A model generated the notes under the pieces. It was not told where the DNA came from. It did not search any database and saw only the letters and a program-made list of their open reading frames with translations. From Pseudomonas alkylphenolica (lineage in GTDB: Bacteria > Pseudomonadota > Gammaproteobacteria > Pseudomonadales > Pseudomonadaceae), in contig NZ_JADUCM010000001.1 in assembly GCF_016009175.1 (NCBI RefSeq), positions 455,898 through 519,897 of the forward strand: DNA of 64,000 nt. The letters are read 5' to 3'. Shown here piece by piece: positions 17,202 through 26,836 of this stretch. Made by a program: the position numbers and the translations under genes. Every line of letters begins with the position of its first letter. The first letter of the stretch is position 1.

Positions 17202-18236
17202 ATGTTGTATTCGCTTCAGGCACTACGGGCGCTCGCCGCCTGGGTGGTGGTCTGCCATCACTTCATGCAGATTTTCTTCGATTTTCACGCCAGCGGCCCG
17301 GTCGGCCGTTTTCTCGTTGAACGGGGGGCGGTGGGGGTCGATGTGTTCTTCGTCATCAGCGGCCTGGTGATCTACCTGTCGACCCGCGACAAGGACATTG
17401 CCCCGCGCCGCTTTCTGCTCAACCGCGCCTTGCGCATCGTTCCTGCCTATTGGTTCTACACCGCCCTGATGGGTTTGCTGCTGCTGACGGCCCGTCAATG
17501 GATGCCACACCAGGCGATCGAGCTGGAGCATTTTCTGTTGTCGTTGCTGTTCATTCCGGCCGAAAACCCCGGTGGTTATGGGCAGTATCCGACGCTTAAC
17601 GTCGGCTGGACCCTGAACTACGAGATGTTCTTCTACCTGCTGTTTTCCCTGGTGTTCCTGGTGCGCCAGCAACGTCAGGTGCTGTTGGTCACCGGTTTGT
17701 TGCTGATCGTCAGCGAGGTGTTTACCCGCGCCGGCTTGCTTGATCACTTCTATCGAAACAACATCGTCTACGAATTTCTCCTCGGTATCGGCATTGGTGT
17801 GCTTTATCGCCAGGGCTGGATTGCCAAGAGCCTGTGGCTGCCGTTGGCCATGCTGGTAGCGGCGGCGCTGGCAATTCACTATCTGGATGCCTCCCGGCGT
17901 TTGCTGCACTGGGGCGTGCCCAGTGCCCTGATCGTGCTGGCCTGTGTGTCGCTGGAGCGCTACTTCAGCGGCAACCGCGTGCTCAAGGCGCTGGGGGATT
18001 GCTCGTATTCGGTGTACCTGGTGCATGTGCTGGTGCTGTATGGCGGCTGGTTTGCCAGCGAGCGCTTCCACCTGAGCCCGTACGCGGTGTTTGCCGGCTG
18101 TATTCCGTTGATTGCGGCGTTATCCTGGGTCAGCTACCGGTTGCTGGAAAAACGGCTGTACCAGTGCTTGAGTGGCTGGTTGGCAGCGCCGGCAGGCACG
18201 CCGGCAGTCGTTCCTCTTTCCCGACAGAATTACTAG
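17202..18236 (+). CDS. Acyltransferase 3 family membrane protein
   Basis: A 344-residue integral membrane protein of the acyltransferase-3 (OafA/ExoZ) family, which O-acylates exported sugars or surface polysaccharides. The N-terminus L-Q-A-L-R-A-L-A-A-W-V-V-V-C-H-H carries the family R and catalytic-type H. The block G-A-V-G-V-D-V-F-F-V-I-S-G matches the G-V-x-x-F-F-x-I-S-G signature. About ten hydrophobic segments follow, then an R-R-L-like C-terminal Y-R-L-L-E-K-R-L. The substrate is unknown: no sugar-transferase or capsule genes are nearby. A weak AGG precedes the ATG. Confidence 0.88.
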   Translation: MLYSLQALRALAAWVVVCHHFMQIFFDFHASGPVGRFLVERGAVGVDVFFVISGLVIYLSTRDKDIAPRRFLLNRALRIVPAYWFYTALMGLLLLTARQWMPHQAIELEHFLLSLLFIPAENPGGYGQYPTLNVGWTLNYEMFFYLLFSLVFLVRQQRQVLLVTGLLLIVSEVFTRAGLLDHFYRNNIVYEFLLGIGIGVLYRQGWIAKSLWLPLAMLVAAALAIHYLDASRRLLHWGVPSALIVLACVSLERYFSGNRVLKALGDCSYSVYLVHVLVLYGGWFASERFHLSPYAVFAGCIPLIAALSWVSYRLLEKRLYQCLSGWLAAPAGTPAVVPLSRQNY

Positions 18237-18284
18237 GACTTTGTTCGGCGGCCAGGTTGGCGTAAACTGCCGGCAAGTCTGTGA

Positions 18285-18878
<594 letters not shown>

Positions 18879-18917
18879 GGTCTAACCCGGCGTACCGGGC
18901 TAGCTGTAGTTGCAATC

Positions 18918-18943
18918 AAACGCCGCGATTATCGCGGCGTTTT
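18918..18943. terminator. Bidirectional terminator between nfuA and permease gene
   Basis: AAACGCCGCGAT and ATCGCGGCGTTT form a long perfect stem with T-rich ends on both strands. The TAA stop of the convergent permease gene (18929-18931) falls inside it. Confidence 0.85.
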
Positions 18944-20020
18944 GTCGTCTGCCAGCGGTTGCGCAACCCAGGACATGAACAGTTTATAGCCCACAGCCAG
19001 CAGCACTGGCCCGATGAACAGGCCGATGATGCCGTTGGTCAACATGCCGCCCAAGGCGCCAATCAGAATCACCGGCATTGGCACAGACACGCCACGACCC
19101 AGCAGCAGCGGCTTGAGCACGTTGTCGGAAAGCCCGGCAAGCATGGTCCAGATGGCGAAGATGATGGTGCTGGCACTCACACCGTCTGTGGCAAACACAT
19201 AGATCACCACCGGCAGTGTGAGCAACAGAATGGGCAGCTGGGTGATTCCCAGCAGCAACACCAGCAGGGCCAGAATACCAGCACCGGGCACTCCCATCAC
19301 CACCAGGCCAATGCCCACCAGCAGCATCTGGATGAAGGCGATGCCAACCACACCCTGAGCCACGGCACGGATGGTCGCGGTGCACAGCTCAGCCAGTTGC
19401 GGACCCCGCTCGGGGCCGGAAATGCGCGAGGCAATTGCTACACCCGTGCGATGGCCGATCTCGCCCTTGGCCATGATCAGGCCGCCGATAATCAACGCCA
19501 GGATAAACACCAGAATGCCGGTACCAATGCCCGCCAGCTGAGTCAGCAAGGTTTTGCTGACTCCCTGCAAGTGCGGTGCAACCTGGGAAAATGCCCAGCT
19601 CAGGTCGGTACTGGCGTGTGACCAGATGCCGAACAACGGGCCGCCGATCAGTGGCCAGTCCTGTACGGCGGCCGGCGGTGGTGGAATCTCGATTGCCTGG
19701 TTCTCGAAGGTATGAATCCCCAGCTTGACCGAGTCGGCCACCGAGGCACCGAGCAGGCTCAACGGTCCGATCAGGCACGCCAGGCCCAGCAGCACCAGGA
19801 TTACCGCAGCCAGTCCCGGGCGGCCACCGAGCCAGCCACCCAGGCGCTGGTTCAACGGGTACAGGGTGATTGCCAGGATCACTGCCCAGAGCATCAGGCT
19901 GAGAAACGGCCGAAAGACCTCAAAGCAGAACATCACCAGCACCGCAATGAGTCCGGCGCGGATCAGCACATCGAGCAGTTCGCGGGTGCCACCCAGTTGA
20001 ATGGGTCTGTGTTCGTTCAT
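18929..20020 (-). CDS. AI-2E family (PerM/YdiK-type) permease
   Basis: A 363-residue polytopic membrane protein. It has two hydrophobic helices near the N-terminus (L-I-A-V-L-V-M-F-C-F-E-V-F, L-M-L-W-A-V-I-L-A-I), a central soluble insertion of about 90 residues, and a C-terminal membrane half with G-V-P-G-A-G-I-L-A-L-L and the P-M-P-V-I-L-I-G-A-L-G-G motif typical of AI-2E transporters. Substrates in this family vary, including AI-2, Na+/H+ exchange or unknown compounds, so none is claimed. The start M-N-E-H-R-P at 20020 has GAGGG upstream; a longer frame adds an arginine/proline-rich non-family extension. The last codons lie inside the terminator hairpin. Confidence 0.85.
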   Translation of the reverse strand: MNEHRPIQLGGTRELLDVLIRAGLIAVLVMFCFEVFRPFLSLMLWAVILAITLYPLNQRLGGWLGGRPGLAAVILVLLGLACLIGPLSLLGASVADSVKLGIHTFENQAIEIPPPPAAVQDWPLIGGPLFGIWSHASTDLSWAFSQVAPHLQGVSKTLLTQLAGIGTGILVFILALIIGGLIMAKGEIGHRTGVAIASRISGPERGPQLAELCTATIRAVAQGVVGIAFIQMLLVGIGLVVMGVPGAGILALLVLLLGITQLPILLLTLPVVIYVFATDGVSASTIIFAIWTMLAGLSDNVLKPLLLGRGVSVPMPVILIGALGGMLTNGIIGLFIGPVLLAVGYKLFMSWVAQPLADDKTPR

Positions 20021-20048
20021 GACGACGAGCCCTCGTTCCTGGAGTTGT

Positions 20049-20600
20049 TCAGCGTGCGGCCGGGCAGGTGCTGGCACCGCTGCGGGCGGCCTGGGCAACC
20101 TGATCGGTGAAGCGCTTGAGGTTTTGCTGGTGCGCCAGGACCAGCTCATCGACCGATGCCCCGGCCGGTGTCTGGATCACGCTCTGGCAAGTTAGCAGGG
20201 TGGCGTCGCTGCCGTTGCTGCCACGCAGGCGCCAGCGGGCATCGAGCAGGGCATATTGCCCCGGCACCGAGTCAAAGCGCTGCACATCCACGCGCAGGCC
20301 CAGGCGCGCGTGTTTGCTGGTGCCGGTGAACTGGTTGCTCAACGCGTTTTGCAACTCGTCGGCCAGGGTTGCCCCCCACCATTCGGTCTCCAGGATCGCC
20401 AGGCCGCTGTTGCCCTGGCGCACCACCACCTGGGCGCGGTCAACCTGCGGAGGAACGGTGACCTGTTCGAGCTGGATATCGACACCGTTGGCAGGGGCGG
20501 GCTGCTGCGGGATCAGCGTGTGGTAATGGATCGGGTCGCTACGGCAGGCCGCCAGCAGCAACGCCAGGCCCAACAGTGCGAATTTCGAGGCATGCGCCAT
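20049..20600 (-). CDS. pqiC: PqiC-like outer-membrane lipoprotein
   Basis: A 183-residue lipoprotein with lipobox L-L-A-A-C (Cys at about residue 19) and the DUF330/ABC-auxiliary fold (Y-H-T-L-I-P at the start of the mature part, W-W-G-A-T-L-A-D-E-L-Q in the middle). PqiC forms an outer-membrane ring that docks with the PqiB needle for lipid trafficking between membranes. AGGAG precedes ATG 20600. It is the last gene of the pqi operon, 17 bases after pqiB. Confidence 0.9.
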   Translation of the reverse strand: MAHASKFALLGLALLLAACRSDPIHYHTLIPQQPAPANGVDIQLEQVTVPPQVDRAQVVVRQGNSGLAILETEWWGATLADELQNALSNQFTGTSKHARLGLRVDVQRFDSVPGQYALLDARWRLRGSNGSDATLLTCQSVIQTPAGASVDELVLAHQQNLKRFTDQVAQAARSGASTCPAAR

Positions 20601-20617
20601 GGTGTGTGCTCCTGCGG

Positions 20618-22270
20618 TCAATTGCGCGAAGGTTTCAATGCGTCGGCCGGTGCATCCTTGGGTCTGCCACGCAACAGGGATTCAGGGTTGCGGCCCAGGT
20701 AGTCAGCCAGCTCGCGCAGCGAACGCGACATGCGCCCAAGTTCGTCCAGGGTCTGGGTCAGCTGTTCGCGTTGCGGTGAATCGTCGGCCAGGGTCGAGTT
20801 GGCGCTCTGCAGGGTCTTGCTGACCTCCAGCAAGGTGCCCTGTACGCCAGGCAAGGTGTTCTTGTTGAACTGTTTCAGGCTGCTGTGCAACTCCACCAGG
20901 TTGGCATCGAGGTTGTTGGCGATGCGCTCGATGGGCAGGCGGTTGATCTTTTCGACCATGGCCTGGAACTGCTCCTGCAATTGCTCGAGGCTACCCGGAA
21001 TGGTCGGAATGCTGATCGGGCGTGCAGTGGGATCGAAGACCACTTTCGGTGCCTTCGGCTCGAAGTCCAGGGCGATGTACAGCTGCCCGGTGAGCAAATT
21101 GCCGCTGCGCGCCGGGGCGCGCAGGCCGTGGGCGATAAAGGTGCCGAGCAGTTGCGCGGCGTTTCGTTCGTCGTCCGGATCGTGCTTGAGTTCCTTGAGC
21201 ATTTTGGTATGCGCCTGGCCAAGGCGCTGCGGGTAAATCACGATGCCGACATTGACCGGGAAGCTGCGGGTGGTTGCATCGAAGTCCAGGTTGACCGATA
21301 CCACCTGACCGATCTCCACGCCCAGAAACTCCACCGGGGCGCCGGTTTTCAAACCCCGCAGCGCCTGGTCGAAGCGCAGTGCCAGGTATTGTGCCTTGCC
21401 TTTTGGCGGGGCGAGGGCGGTTTGCTCGTCGTCAAACAGCTCGAACACTTTGTCTTCGGCGGCGGCCTGGTCATCCGGGTTGTACTGCGGGGCGCGGAAG
21501 GCAATACCACCCACCAGCAGTGACGACAGCGACTCGGTGTGCACGGCAAAGCCGTTGGCACCGGCTTCGATGTCAACGCCGCTGGCATTCCAGAAGCGGG
21601 TGTTGTCGGTGATGAAGGCATCGTAGGGCGCGTGGACGAAAATTTCGATATCCACGCTTTTGCCATCTTTGGCCAACTGGTACGACACAACCTGACCGAC
21701 CGAAATCTTGCGATAGGACACCGACGAACCGACTCCCAGCGAGCCCAGGTCGGTGGTGTGCAGGGTGAAACGCCGACCGGGCTCGCCATAGGTGATAGGT
21801 GGTGGCGTCTCCAGTGCGGTAAACACCTTCGCACGCTTTTTCGACTGCCCGGCGTCGGCACCGATGAAGTCGCCGGAGAGCAGGGTATCGATACCGGAAA
21901 TACCGCCTGCGCCGATGCGCGCACTGACCACCCAGAACGAGGAGTCCTCGGCGGCGAAGTTCTCCGCCTGCTTGGACAGCTTCACGGTCGCGGTCACGCT
22001 TTTCTGGTCCGGGCTCAGGTCTACCGTGGTCACGTGGCCAATGACTACGTTGCGGTACTTGACCTCGGTTTTGTTGGCAGTCAGGCCCTGGCCGGTCTTG
22101 AAGGTGATCTGGATGGTCGGGCCCTGCTGCAACCAGTTGTGCACGACCAGCGATATACCCACCAGCACGGCCACGATCGGTACGATCCAGACCATCGAAA
22201 TGCTGAAACGCCGGGTTTTAACCGTTTTCGGCGCTGGCACTGGCGGCTCCTCAGTGACTGCTGACTTCAT
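20618..22270 (-). CDS. pqiB: PqiB-like MCE-domain intermembrane lipid transporter
   Basis: A 550-residue protein with one N-terminal transmembrane helix (about residues 27-46) and three successive MCE domains. Each domain has the K-T-G-Q-G-L-T type start, the V-x-Y-R-x-V-x-I-G-x-V motif or variants of it (at about 70, 180 and 320). A C-terminal alpha-helical needle region follows (about 430-540). In E. coli, PqiB spans the periplasm and moves phospholipids. It overlaps the preceding pqiA stop by 20 bases and has AAGGAG. Three MCE domains match PqiB rather than YebT/LetB (seven). Confidence 0.93.
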   Translation of the reverse strand: MKSAVTEEPPVPAPKTVKTRRFSISMVWIVPIVAVLVGISLVVHNWLQQGPTIQITFKTGQGLTANKTEVKYRNVVIGHVTTVDLSPDQKSVTATVKLSKQAENFAAEDSSFWVVSARIGAGGISGIDTLLSGDFIGADAGQSKKRAKVFTALETPPPITYGEPGRRFTLHTTDLGSLGVGSSVSYRKISVGQVVSYQLAKDGKSVDIEIFVHAPYDAFITDNTRFWNASGVDIEAGANGFAVHTESLSSLLVGGIAFRAPQYNPDDQAAAEDKVFELFDDEQTALAPPKGKAQYLALRFDQALRGLKTGAPVEFLGVEIGQVVSVNLDFDATTRSFPVNVGIVIYPQRLGQAHTKMLKELKHDPDDERNAAQLLGTFIAHGLRAPARSGNLLTGQLYIALDFEPKAPKVVFDPTARPISIPTIPGSLEQLQEQFQAMVEKINRLPIERIANNLDANLVELHSSLKQFNKNTLPGVQGTLLEVSKTLQSANSTLADDSPQREQLTQTLDELGRMSRSLRELADYLGRNPESLLRGRPKDAPADALKPSRN

Positions 22271-22895
22271 CCGTGTGCTCCTTGGGTGGGCGGGTTTCCC
22301 AGATCATCCGGGGATCAAAACTCATCGCGGCGAGCATGGTGAACACCACCACCAGGCCGAAAAACAGAATGCCCGGGCGCGGTTCGATATCGCCCAAAGC
22401 CTGAAACTTGACCAGGGCGGCGACCAGCGCCACCACCAGTACATCGAGCATCGACCAGTAACCGATCAGTTCGACAAAGCGGTAGAGCTTGGAGCGCTCT
22501 CGCTGCGCCCAGGTGCTGCCACGCTGCACCGTAATCAGTAACAGGCCGAGGGCGACGAACTTGGTCGCGGGCACGGCGATACTGGCGATGAAGATGATCA
22601 GGGCAATGTCCCAGGCACCGTGGGAGGCGAACTCGATAACCCCGCTCATGATCGTGCTGTCTTCGCCTTCGCCGAGCATCTGGGTATTCATCACCGGCAG
22701 TACGTTGGCCGGTATGTAGAACACCAGCGCCGCAATCAGGTAGGCCCAGGTACGGGTCAGCGAATTGGGTTTGCGCTCGTGCAGCGGGGCGCCGCAACGG
22801 TCGCATTCATGCAGTGCCTGGCTGGCGTCACAGGCCTTGCCACAGGTATGGCAAAGCACCAGGTTGAGTTGCGAAGCTTCTACCAGGTCGGTCAT
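22251..22895 (-). CDS. pqiA: PqiA-like membrane protein (second copy)
   Basis: A 214-residue PqiA half-unit. There is a zinc-ribbon-like C-H-T-C and C-D-R-C pair at the N-terminus, then four transmembrane helices (A-Y-L-I-A-A-L-V-F-Y-I-P-A-N, the conserved L-P-V-M family motif, Y-W-S-M-L-D-V-L-V-V-A). E. coli PqiA is about 417 residues with two such modules, while here the modules are separate genes. It overlaps the first copy by four bases (ATGA), so it is translationally coupled. Inner-membrane partner of PqiB. Confidence 0.92.
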   Translation of the reverse strand: MTDLVEASQLNLVLCHTCGKACDASQALHECDRCGAPLHERKPNSLTRTWAYLIAALVFYIPANVLPVMNTQMLGEGEDSTIMSGVIEFASHGAWDIALIIFIASIAVPATKFVALGLLLITVQRGSTWAQRERSKLYRFVELIGYWSMLDVLVVALVAALVKFQALGDIEPRPGILFFGLVVVFTMLAAMSFDPRMIWETRPPKEHTDEVSSH

Positions 22896-23491
22896 GGCAA
22901 GGCGTCCCAGAGTTCACGAATATCGCGACCGGCAATGCGGATCATCAACAGGCTCAGAATCGCCAGGGCAAACAGGCCGATGCCCGGCAGCACATCGAGC
23001 AGGCCGGCCAGCTTGAACACCGCAACCATAGCGCCCAGCAGGCAGACTTCCAGCATGCTCCACGGGCGCAGCGACTCCAGCCAGCGCATGAAGGTGATAA
23101 ACCCCGGTGAGCGCCTTCCGGCCAGGGCAAAACCCAGCACCCAGATGAGAATCACCAGCTGGAACACCGGGGCGATGATGATCGAGATGGCCGCAACCAG
23201 GGCGATAAAGGTGATCGGCCCATCGGCCAGTGCAAGCACAGAGTCCCAGAGCGTGGCGCTGTTCGACAGGCCCTTGAGGCTGATGCTCATCACCGGGTAG
23301 AAGTTGGCCATCAGCCACAGCACCCCGGCGGTGATGCTCAGGGCCAGGCGTTGCTGCAGGGTCATGCCGTTATAACGCTGCAGCACCGCGCCGCAGCGTT
23401 GGCAAAGTGCTTTCTGGTGTTTTTTCAGTGGGACCTTGTGATACACGCAGTCGCAATGTTCGCAAATGATCAACTGGTCGGTATCCAGCAT
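22892..23491 (-). CDS. pqiA: PqiA-like membrane protein (first copy)
   Basis: A 199-residue PqiA module, first gene of the pqiA-pqiA-pqiB-pqiC operon. It has a zinc-ribbon pattern C-E-H-C and C-Q-R-C, then four transmembrane helices including M-A-N-F-Y-P-V-M-S-I and R-P-W-S-M-L-E-V-C-L-L-G, which are the hallmark PqiA blocks. The start M-L-D-T-D-Q at 23491 is chosen because the upstream extension is unlike the family; its ribosome-binding site is weak. In enterobacteria pqi is induced by superoxide and membrane stress; no SoxR box is evident here. Confidence 0.9.
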   Translation of the reverse strand: MLDTDQLIICEHCDCVYHKVPLKKHQKALCQRCGAVLQRYNGMTLQQRLALSITAGVLWLMANFYPVMSISLKGLSNSATLWDSVLALADGPITFIALVAAISIIIAPVFQLVILIWVLGFALAGRRSPGFITFMRWLESLRPWSMLEVCLLGAMVAVFKLAGLLDVLPGIGLFALAILSLLMIRIAGRDIRELWDALP

Positions 23492-23696
23492 AGGGCGCGC
23501 TCTAACTGCGGGCGGGGACAAGCTCAATATAGACGGCGCCTGAGCAAGTTCACGGATTTTTCCGTTGTGAGTGATGCGCGGAGTACAAATGTACTCTTTG
23601 CGGTCATTACACATGCCGATACGATTGCTGGAGCGACTACAAGGTAGCAGGGCTAATCTTTTTCTTTCGCCCACTCACTTGCCGAGGAGTACTGGC

Positions 23697-24617
23697 ATGC
23701 CTACCCGTCGCGATTTTCTCGCTGCCAGTGCCACCCTGGTTGCCGGACTGGGTTGCCTCAATCTGCCGGGCACGGCATTGGCTCAGACCAGCACTGGCCT
23801 GCTGAAACGCAAGATTCCCGCCAGTGGTGAGTCACTGACGGTGATTGGCGCTGGTACTTCCGGAAGCTTTGAAGTCGAACCCGGTTCTGCGCAATACCAG
23901 CAGCTCAAACAGGTCCTCAAGGTGTTTTTCGACGGCGGCGGTCAAGTGATCGATACCTCGCCCAACTACGGCGGCGCAGACGCCATCCTTGGCCAGTTGC
24001 TGGAAGAGGGGGGATGGCGCGGCAGTACCTTCCTGGCGACCAAGATCGCCGCCGACAGCCGCGCCGCTGCCCAGGCGCAATGGGCTGGCACCTTGCGCAG
24101 CCTGCGCACCGACAAGGTCGACCTGCTGCAGGTCCACAACCTGCGCGACTGGCAGCACCAGTTGCCCTACGCCCGCGAGCTCAAGGCCCAGGGCCTGACC
24201 CGCTATGTTGGCGTGACTCACTATGTCGACAGCGGCCTGGATGAACTGGAACGCATCCTGCGCAGTGAGGCGCTGGATTTCATCCAGATTCATTACTCGG
24301 TCAATTCGCCCGCTGCAGCCCGAACCGTCCTGCCATTGGCCCACGACAAGGGCGTGGCAGTGCTGATCAATCGCGCCTTTGATGACGGCAGGCTGTTCGC
24401 CAGGGTCAAGGACCAGGCCCTGCCGGCCTGGGCAAGTGAAGCGGGCATCAGCAGCTGGGCGCAGTTGTTCCTCAAATTCGCCATCAGTCATCCGGCGGTT
24501 ACCGCGGTGATCCCGGCCACCAGCCGCCCCGACCGCCAGCTCGACCAGCTCAAGGCCGGTAGCGGGCCGTTGCTGAGCGATGCCCAGCGCGATCAACTGA
24601 TCAAACAGTTCGCCTGA
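23697..24617 (+). CDS. Tat-exported aldo/keto reductase
   Basis: A 306-residue aldo/keto reductase with a twin-arginine signal (R-R-D-F-L at residues 4-8, hydrophobic stretch, A-L-A cleavage-type site near 28). The catalytic-type residues of the fold are present: D-T-S-P-N-Y-G (Asp and Tyr), T-K-I (Lys) and V-H-N-L (His). The barrel continues with I-Q-I-H-Y-S-V and the C-terminal A-V-I-P-A-T-S. GAGGAG lies 7 bases ahead of the ATG at 23697. Export of a folded NAD(P)H-type oxidoreductase to the periplasm is unusual, and the cofactor source is unclear. It is co-transcribed with the next gene (6-base gap). The substrate is unknown. Confidence 0.88.
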   Translation: MPTRRDFLAASATLVAGLGCLNLPGTALAQTSTGLLKRKIPASGESLTVIGAGTSGSFEVEPGSAQYQQLKQVLKVFFDGGGQVIDTSPNYGGADAILGQLLEEGGWRGSTFLATKIAADSRAAAQAQWAGTLRSLRTDKVDLLQVHNLRDWQHQLPYARELKAQGLTRYVGVTHYVDSGLDELERILRSEALDFIQIHYSVNSPAAARTVLPLAHDKGVAVLINRAFDDGRLFARVKDQALPAWASEAGISSWAQLFLKFAISHPAVTAVIPATSRPDRQLDQLKAGSGPLLSDAQRDQLIKQFA

Positions 24618-24623
24618 GCCGTC

Positions 24624-25922
24624 ATGGGCAGCCCGGGCGCGCGCTTGTTCAACGTCCGAGACGGTGAAGCGCCGATTGTCGTTGCGGGGCTGACCTTGTT
24701 CTTTTTGCTGTTTGCGGGCTACTTCATGTTGCGCCCGGTGCGCGAGACCATGGGGGTGGCGGGTGGTGTCGAGAACCTGCAATGGCTGTTCACGGGCACC
24801 TTCGTCCTGACCCTGGTCGCGCTTCCGCTGTTCGGCTGGCTGGCGTCCAGCGTACAACGTCGGCGCATCCTGCCGTGGACCTACGGATTTCTCGCCAGCA
24901 ACCTGCTGGTATTTGCCGCGCTGTTTACCCTGCAACCCGACAACCTGTGGAGTGCGCGTGCGTTCTACATCTGGTTGTCGATGTTCAATTTGCTGACCAT
25001 TTCCCTGGCCTGGAGCGTGCTCGCCGATGTGTTGTCCAGCGAACAAGCCAAACGGCTGTTCGGCCTGCTGGCAGGCGGCGCCAGTTTCGGCGGGCTGCTC
25101 GGGCCCTTGCTGGGGACTGCACTGGTCGGGGTGATCGGCCATGGCGGGCTGGTGTTGCTGGCCACCGCCTGCCTCATCGGCAGCATCGCCGCAGCGGTGT
25201 ACCTGCAGCGTTTTCGGGACCGTCACCCACTCCCGGCAGACGTCGAACTACCGCGGTCGCGGCCGCTGGGCGGCAATCCCTTTGCCGGGGCCAGCGAGGT
25301 GTTCCGCTCGCCCTATCTGCTGGCCATTGCCGTGTTCGTGGTGCTGCTGGCCAGTGTCAGCACATTCCTGTATTTCGAGCAGGCACGCTTGGTGGCGGTG
25401 CATTTCACCAGCCGGACCGAACAGACCCAGGTGTTCGGCCTGATCGACAGCCTGGTGCAGTTGCTGTCGATCCTCACCCAGGTGTTCGTCACCGGCCATC
25501 TGGCGCGCAAGCTCGGGGTTGGCGTATTGCTGGTGGCGGTGCCACTGGTGATGGTGGTGGGCTTTGTCTGGCTGGCGCTGGCACCGGTGTTTGCCGTGTT
25601 TGTGCTGGTGATGGTGGTGCGCCGGGTGGGTGAATACGCGCTGGTGCGGCCTGGCCGGGAAATGCTCTACACCGTGGTGGCGCCGGAGCAGAAGTACAAG
25701 GCCAAGAACTTCACCGATACCGTGGTCTACCGTGGCGGCGATGCGCTGAGCGGGTGGGTCAAGCGTGGACTGGACCTGGTGGCGGATCACCCGGCCCTGG
25801 CGATGATGATGGGGGCCGTCATCGCACTGGTATGGGCGCTCACCGGGCTGTGGTTGGGGCGCGAGCAACGCAGTCGCGAAGGCGCTGAACAGCAAGGCGC
25901 CTCCAGTGATCAACAACCCTGA
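24624..25922 (+). CDS. MFS-type / NTP-translocase-like transporter
   Basis: A 432-residue membrane carrier with about 12 hydrophobic segments. It starts with F-N-V-R-D-G-E-A-P-I-V and contains F-M-L-R-P-V-R-E-T-M-G, R-L-F-G-L-L-A-G-G-A-S-F-G-G and R-P-G-R-E-M-L-Y-T-V-V. These segments resemble the ATP/ADP-translocase-related MFS branch that is common as an unstudied family in proteobacteria. Transport of nucleotides is not implied by this similarity. It starts 6 bases after the reductase gene, suggesting one operon. It converges on the binding-protein gene at 25935 without an obvious terminator. Confidence 0.8.
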   Translation: MGSPGARLFNVRDGEAPIVVAGLTLFFLLFAGYFMLRPVRETMGVAGGVENLQWLFTGTFVLTLVALPLFGWLASSVQRRRILPWTYGFLASNLLVFAALFTLQPDNLWSARAFYIWLSMFNLLTISLAWSVLADVLSSEQAKRLFGLLAGGASFGGLLGPLLGTALVGVIGHGGLVLLATACLIGSIAAAVYLQRFRDRHPLPADVELPRSRPLGGNPFAGASEVFRSPYLLAIAVFVVLLASVSTFLYFEQARLVAVHFTSRTEQTQVFGLIDSLVQLLSILTQVFVTGHLARKLGVGVLLVAVPLVMVVGFVWLALAPVFAVFVLVMVVRRVGEYALVRPGREMLYTVVAPEQKYKAKNFTDTVVYRGGDALSGWVKRGLDLVADHPALAMMMGAVIALVWALTGLWLGREQRSREGAEQQGASSDQQP

Positions 25923-25934
25923 TGAACCGGCCGG

Positions 25935-26822
25935 TCAAGGCAGGGCATACACCTTGAACGTGCGCTTGATCGCCTTGGTAGTGCCGCCCAGGTACGTGCC
26001 ATATGCCTGCTCGATCTCACCGGAGCGGTAGGCCTGGCTGATCACCGTATCGACCAGCAGGCGAAAGTCCTCATCACCCCGCGAAAGCACCATCGACACC
26101 GGCGCGGATTCATAAATGCGCTCGACCAGCATCAGGCTGTCCAGCTCGGCATGCCGGGCCAGCAGGTTCTTGAGCAGCATGCGCTCGGAGAAAAAGGCAT
26201 CGGCATTGCCTTGGGCAACGGCGGCCAGGCCTGCTTCGTTATCGGGCACGGTAATCACTTTGGCAATAACCCCGAGCGTTTGCAGTTGCTGGCGAACCCA
26301 TTGCTCGGTGACGCCGCCGGCAACCACCGCAAAGGTCTGGTTGGTCAGGCCACGGTTTACCGTCGCGCGCCAGGTCGGGCCGTCGTTGGCCGGCTTGCCG
26401 TTGAGTACGTTGAGCAAAGGCGCTGGGGCATCCTTGCGCACAACCGCCGTTACGCCTGCGGTGTAGACCGGGATGGAGAAGCTGACTGCCTTGCGCCGTT
26501 CAAGGCTTTGCACGGTGGGGGTGCAGAGCAGGTCGACACGCCCGGAACGCACGGCCTCGATCTCGTCCGCCAGGGTGACGGCCTGGTAACGTACCTGCAA
26601 GGTAGGCAGTGCCAGTGTGCTTTTCACCTGTCCGGCCACCTTCTGGCACAGGTCGATGGCGTAGCCACGGGGCTGGTCGCCGTCTTGTGTGCTGAACGGT
26701 GCGAAGTCGGCGAGGTAACCCAGGGTCAAGGTGTTGTGGGTGCGGATGTGCTCCAGTGAGCTTGCCTGGGCCAGGATCGGCAGCAGGGCAAGCAGACAGG
26801 CAAAACGGCGACGGGTCGTCAT
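25935..26822 (-). CDS. Family 3 amino-acid-type periplasmic binding protein
   Basis: A 295-residue binding protein with a signal peptide (M-T-T-R-R-R-F..., ending L-A-Q-A). The SBP_bac_3 pattern follows: L-T-L-G-Y-L-A-D-F-A-P-F-S near the start, G-Y-A-I-D-L-C, then V-D-L-L-C-T-P-T and Q-G-N-A-D-A-F-F-S-E in the second lobe. ATG 26822 is preferred over GTG 26840, with GGGAG upstream. It follows a PotE-like antiporter gene by 14 bases on the same strand, so the two probably share a transcript. No ABC permease or ATPase genes are adjacent, so the ligand is unassigned; an amino acid or polyamine is likely. Confidence 0.85.
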   Translation of the reverse strand: MTTRRRFACLLALLPILAQASSLEHIRTHNTLTLGYLADFAPFSTQDGDQPRGYAIDLCQKVAGQVKSTLALPTLQVRYQAVTLADEIEAVRSGRVDLLCTPTVQSLERRKAVSFSIPVYTAGVTAVVRKDAPAPLLNVLNGKPANDGPTWRATVNRGLTNQTFAVVAGGVTEQWVRQQLQTLGVIAKVITVPDNEAGLAAVAQGNADAFFSERMLLKNLLARHAELDSLMLVERIYESAPVSMVLSRGDEDFRLLVDTVISQAYRSGEIEQAYGTYLGGTTKAIKRTFKVYALP

Positions 26823-26836
26823 TCCTTGTACTCCCT

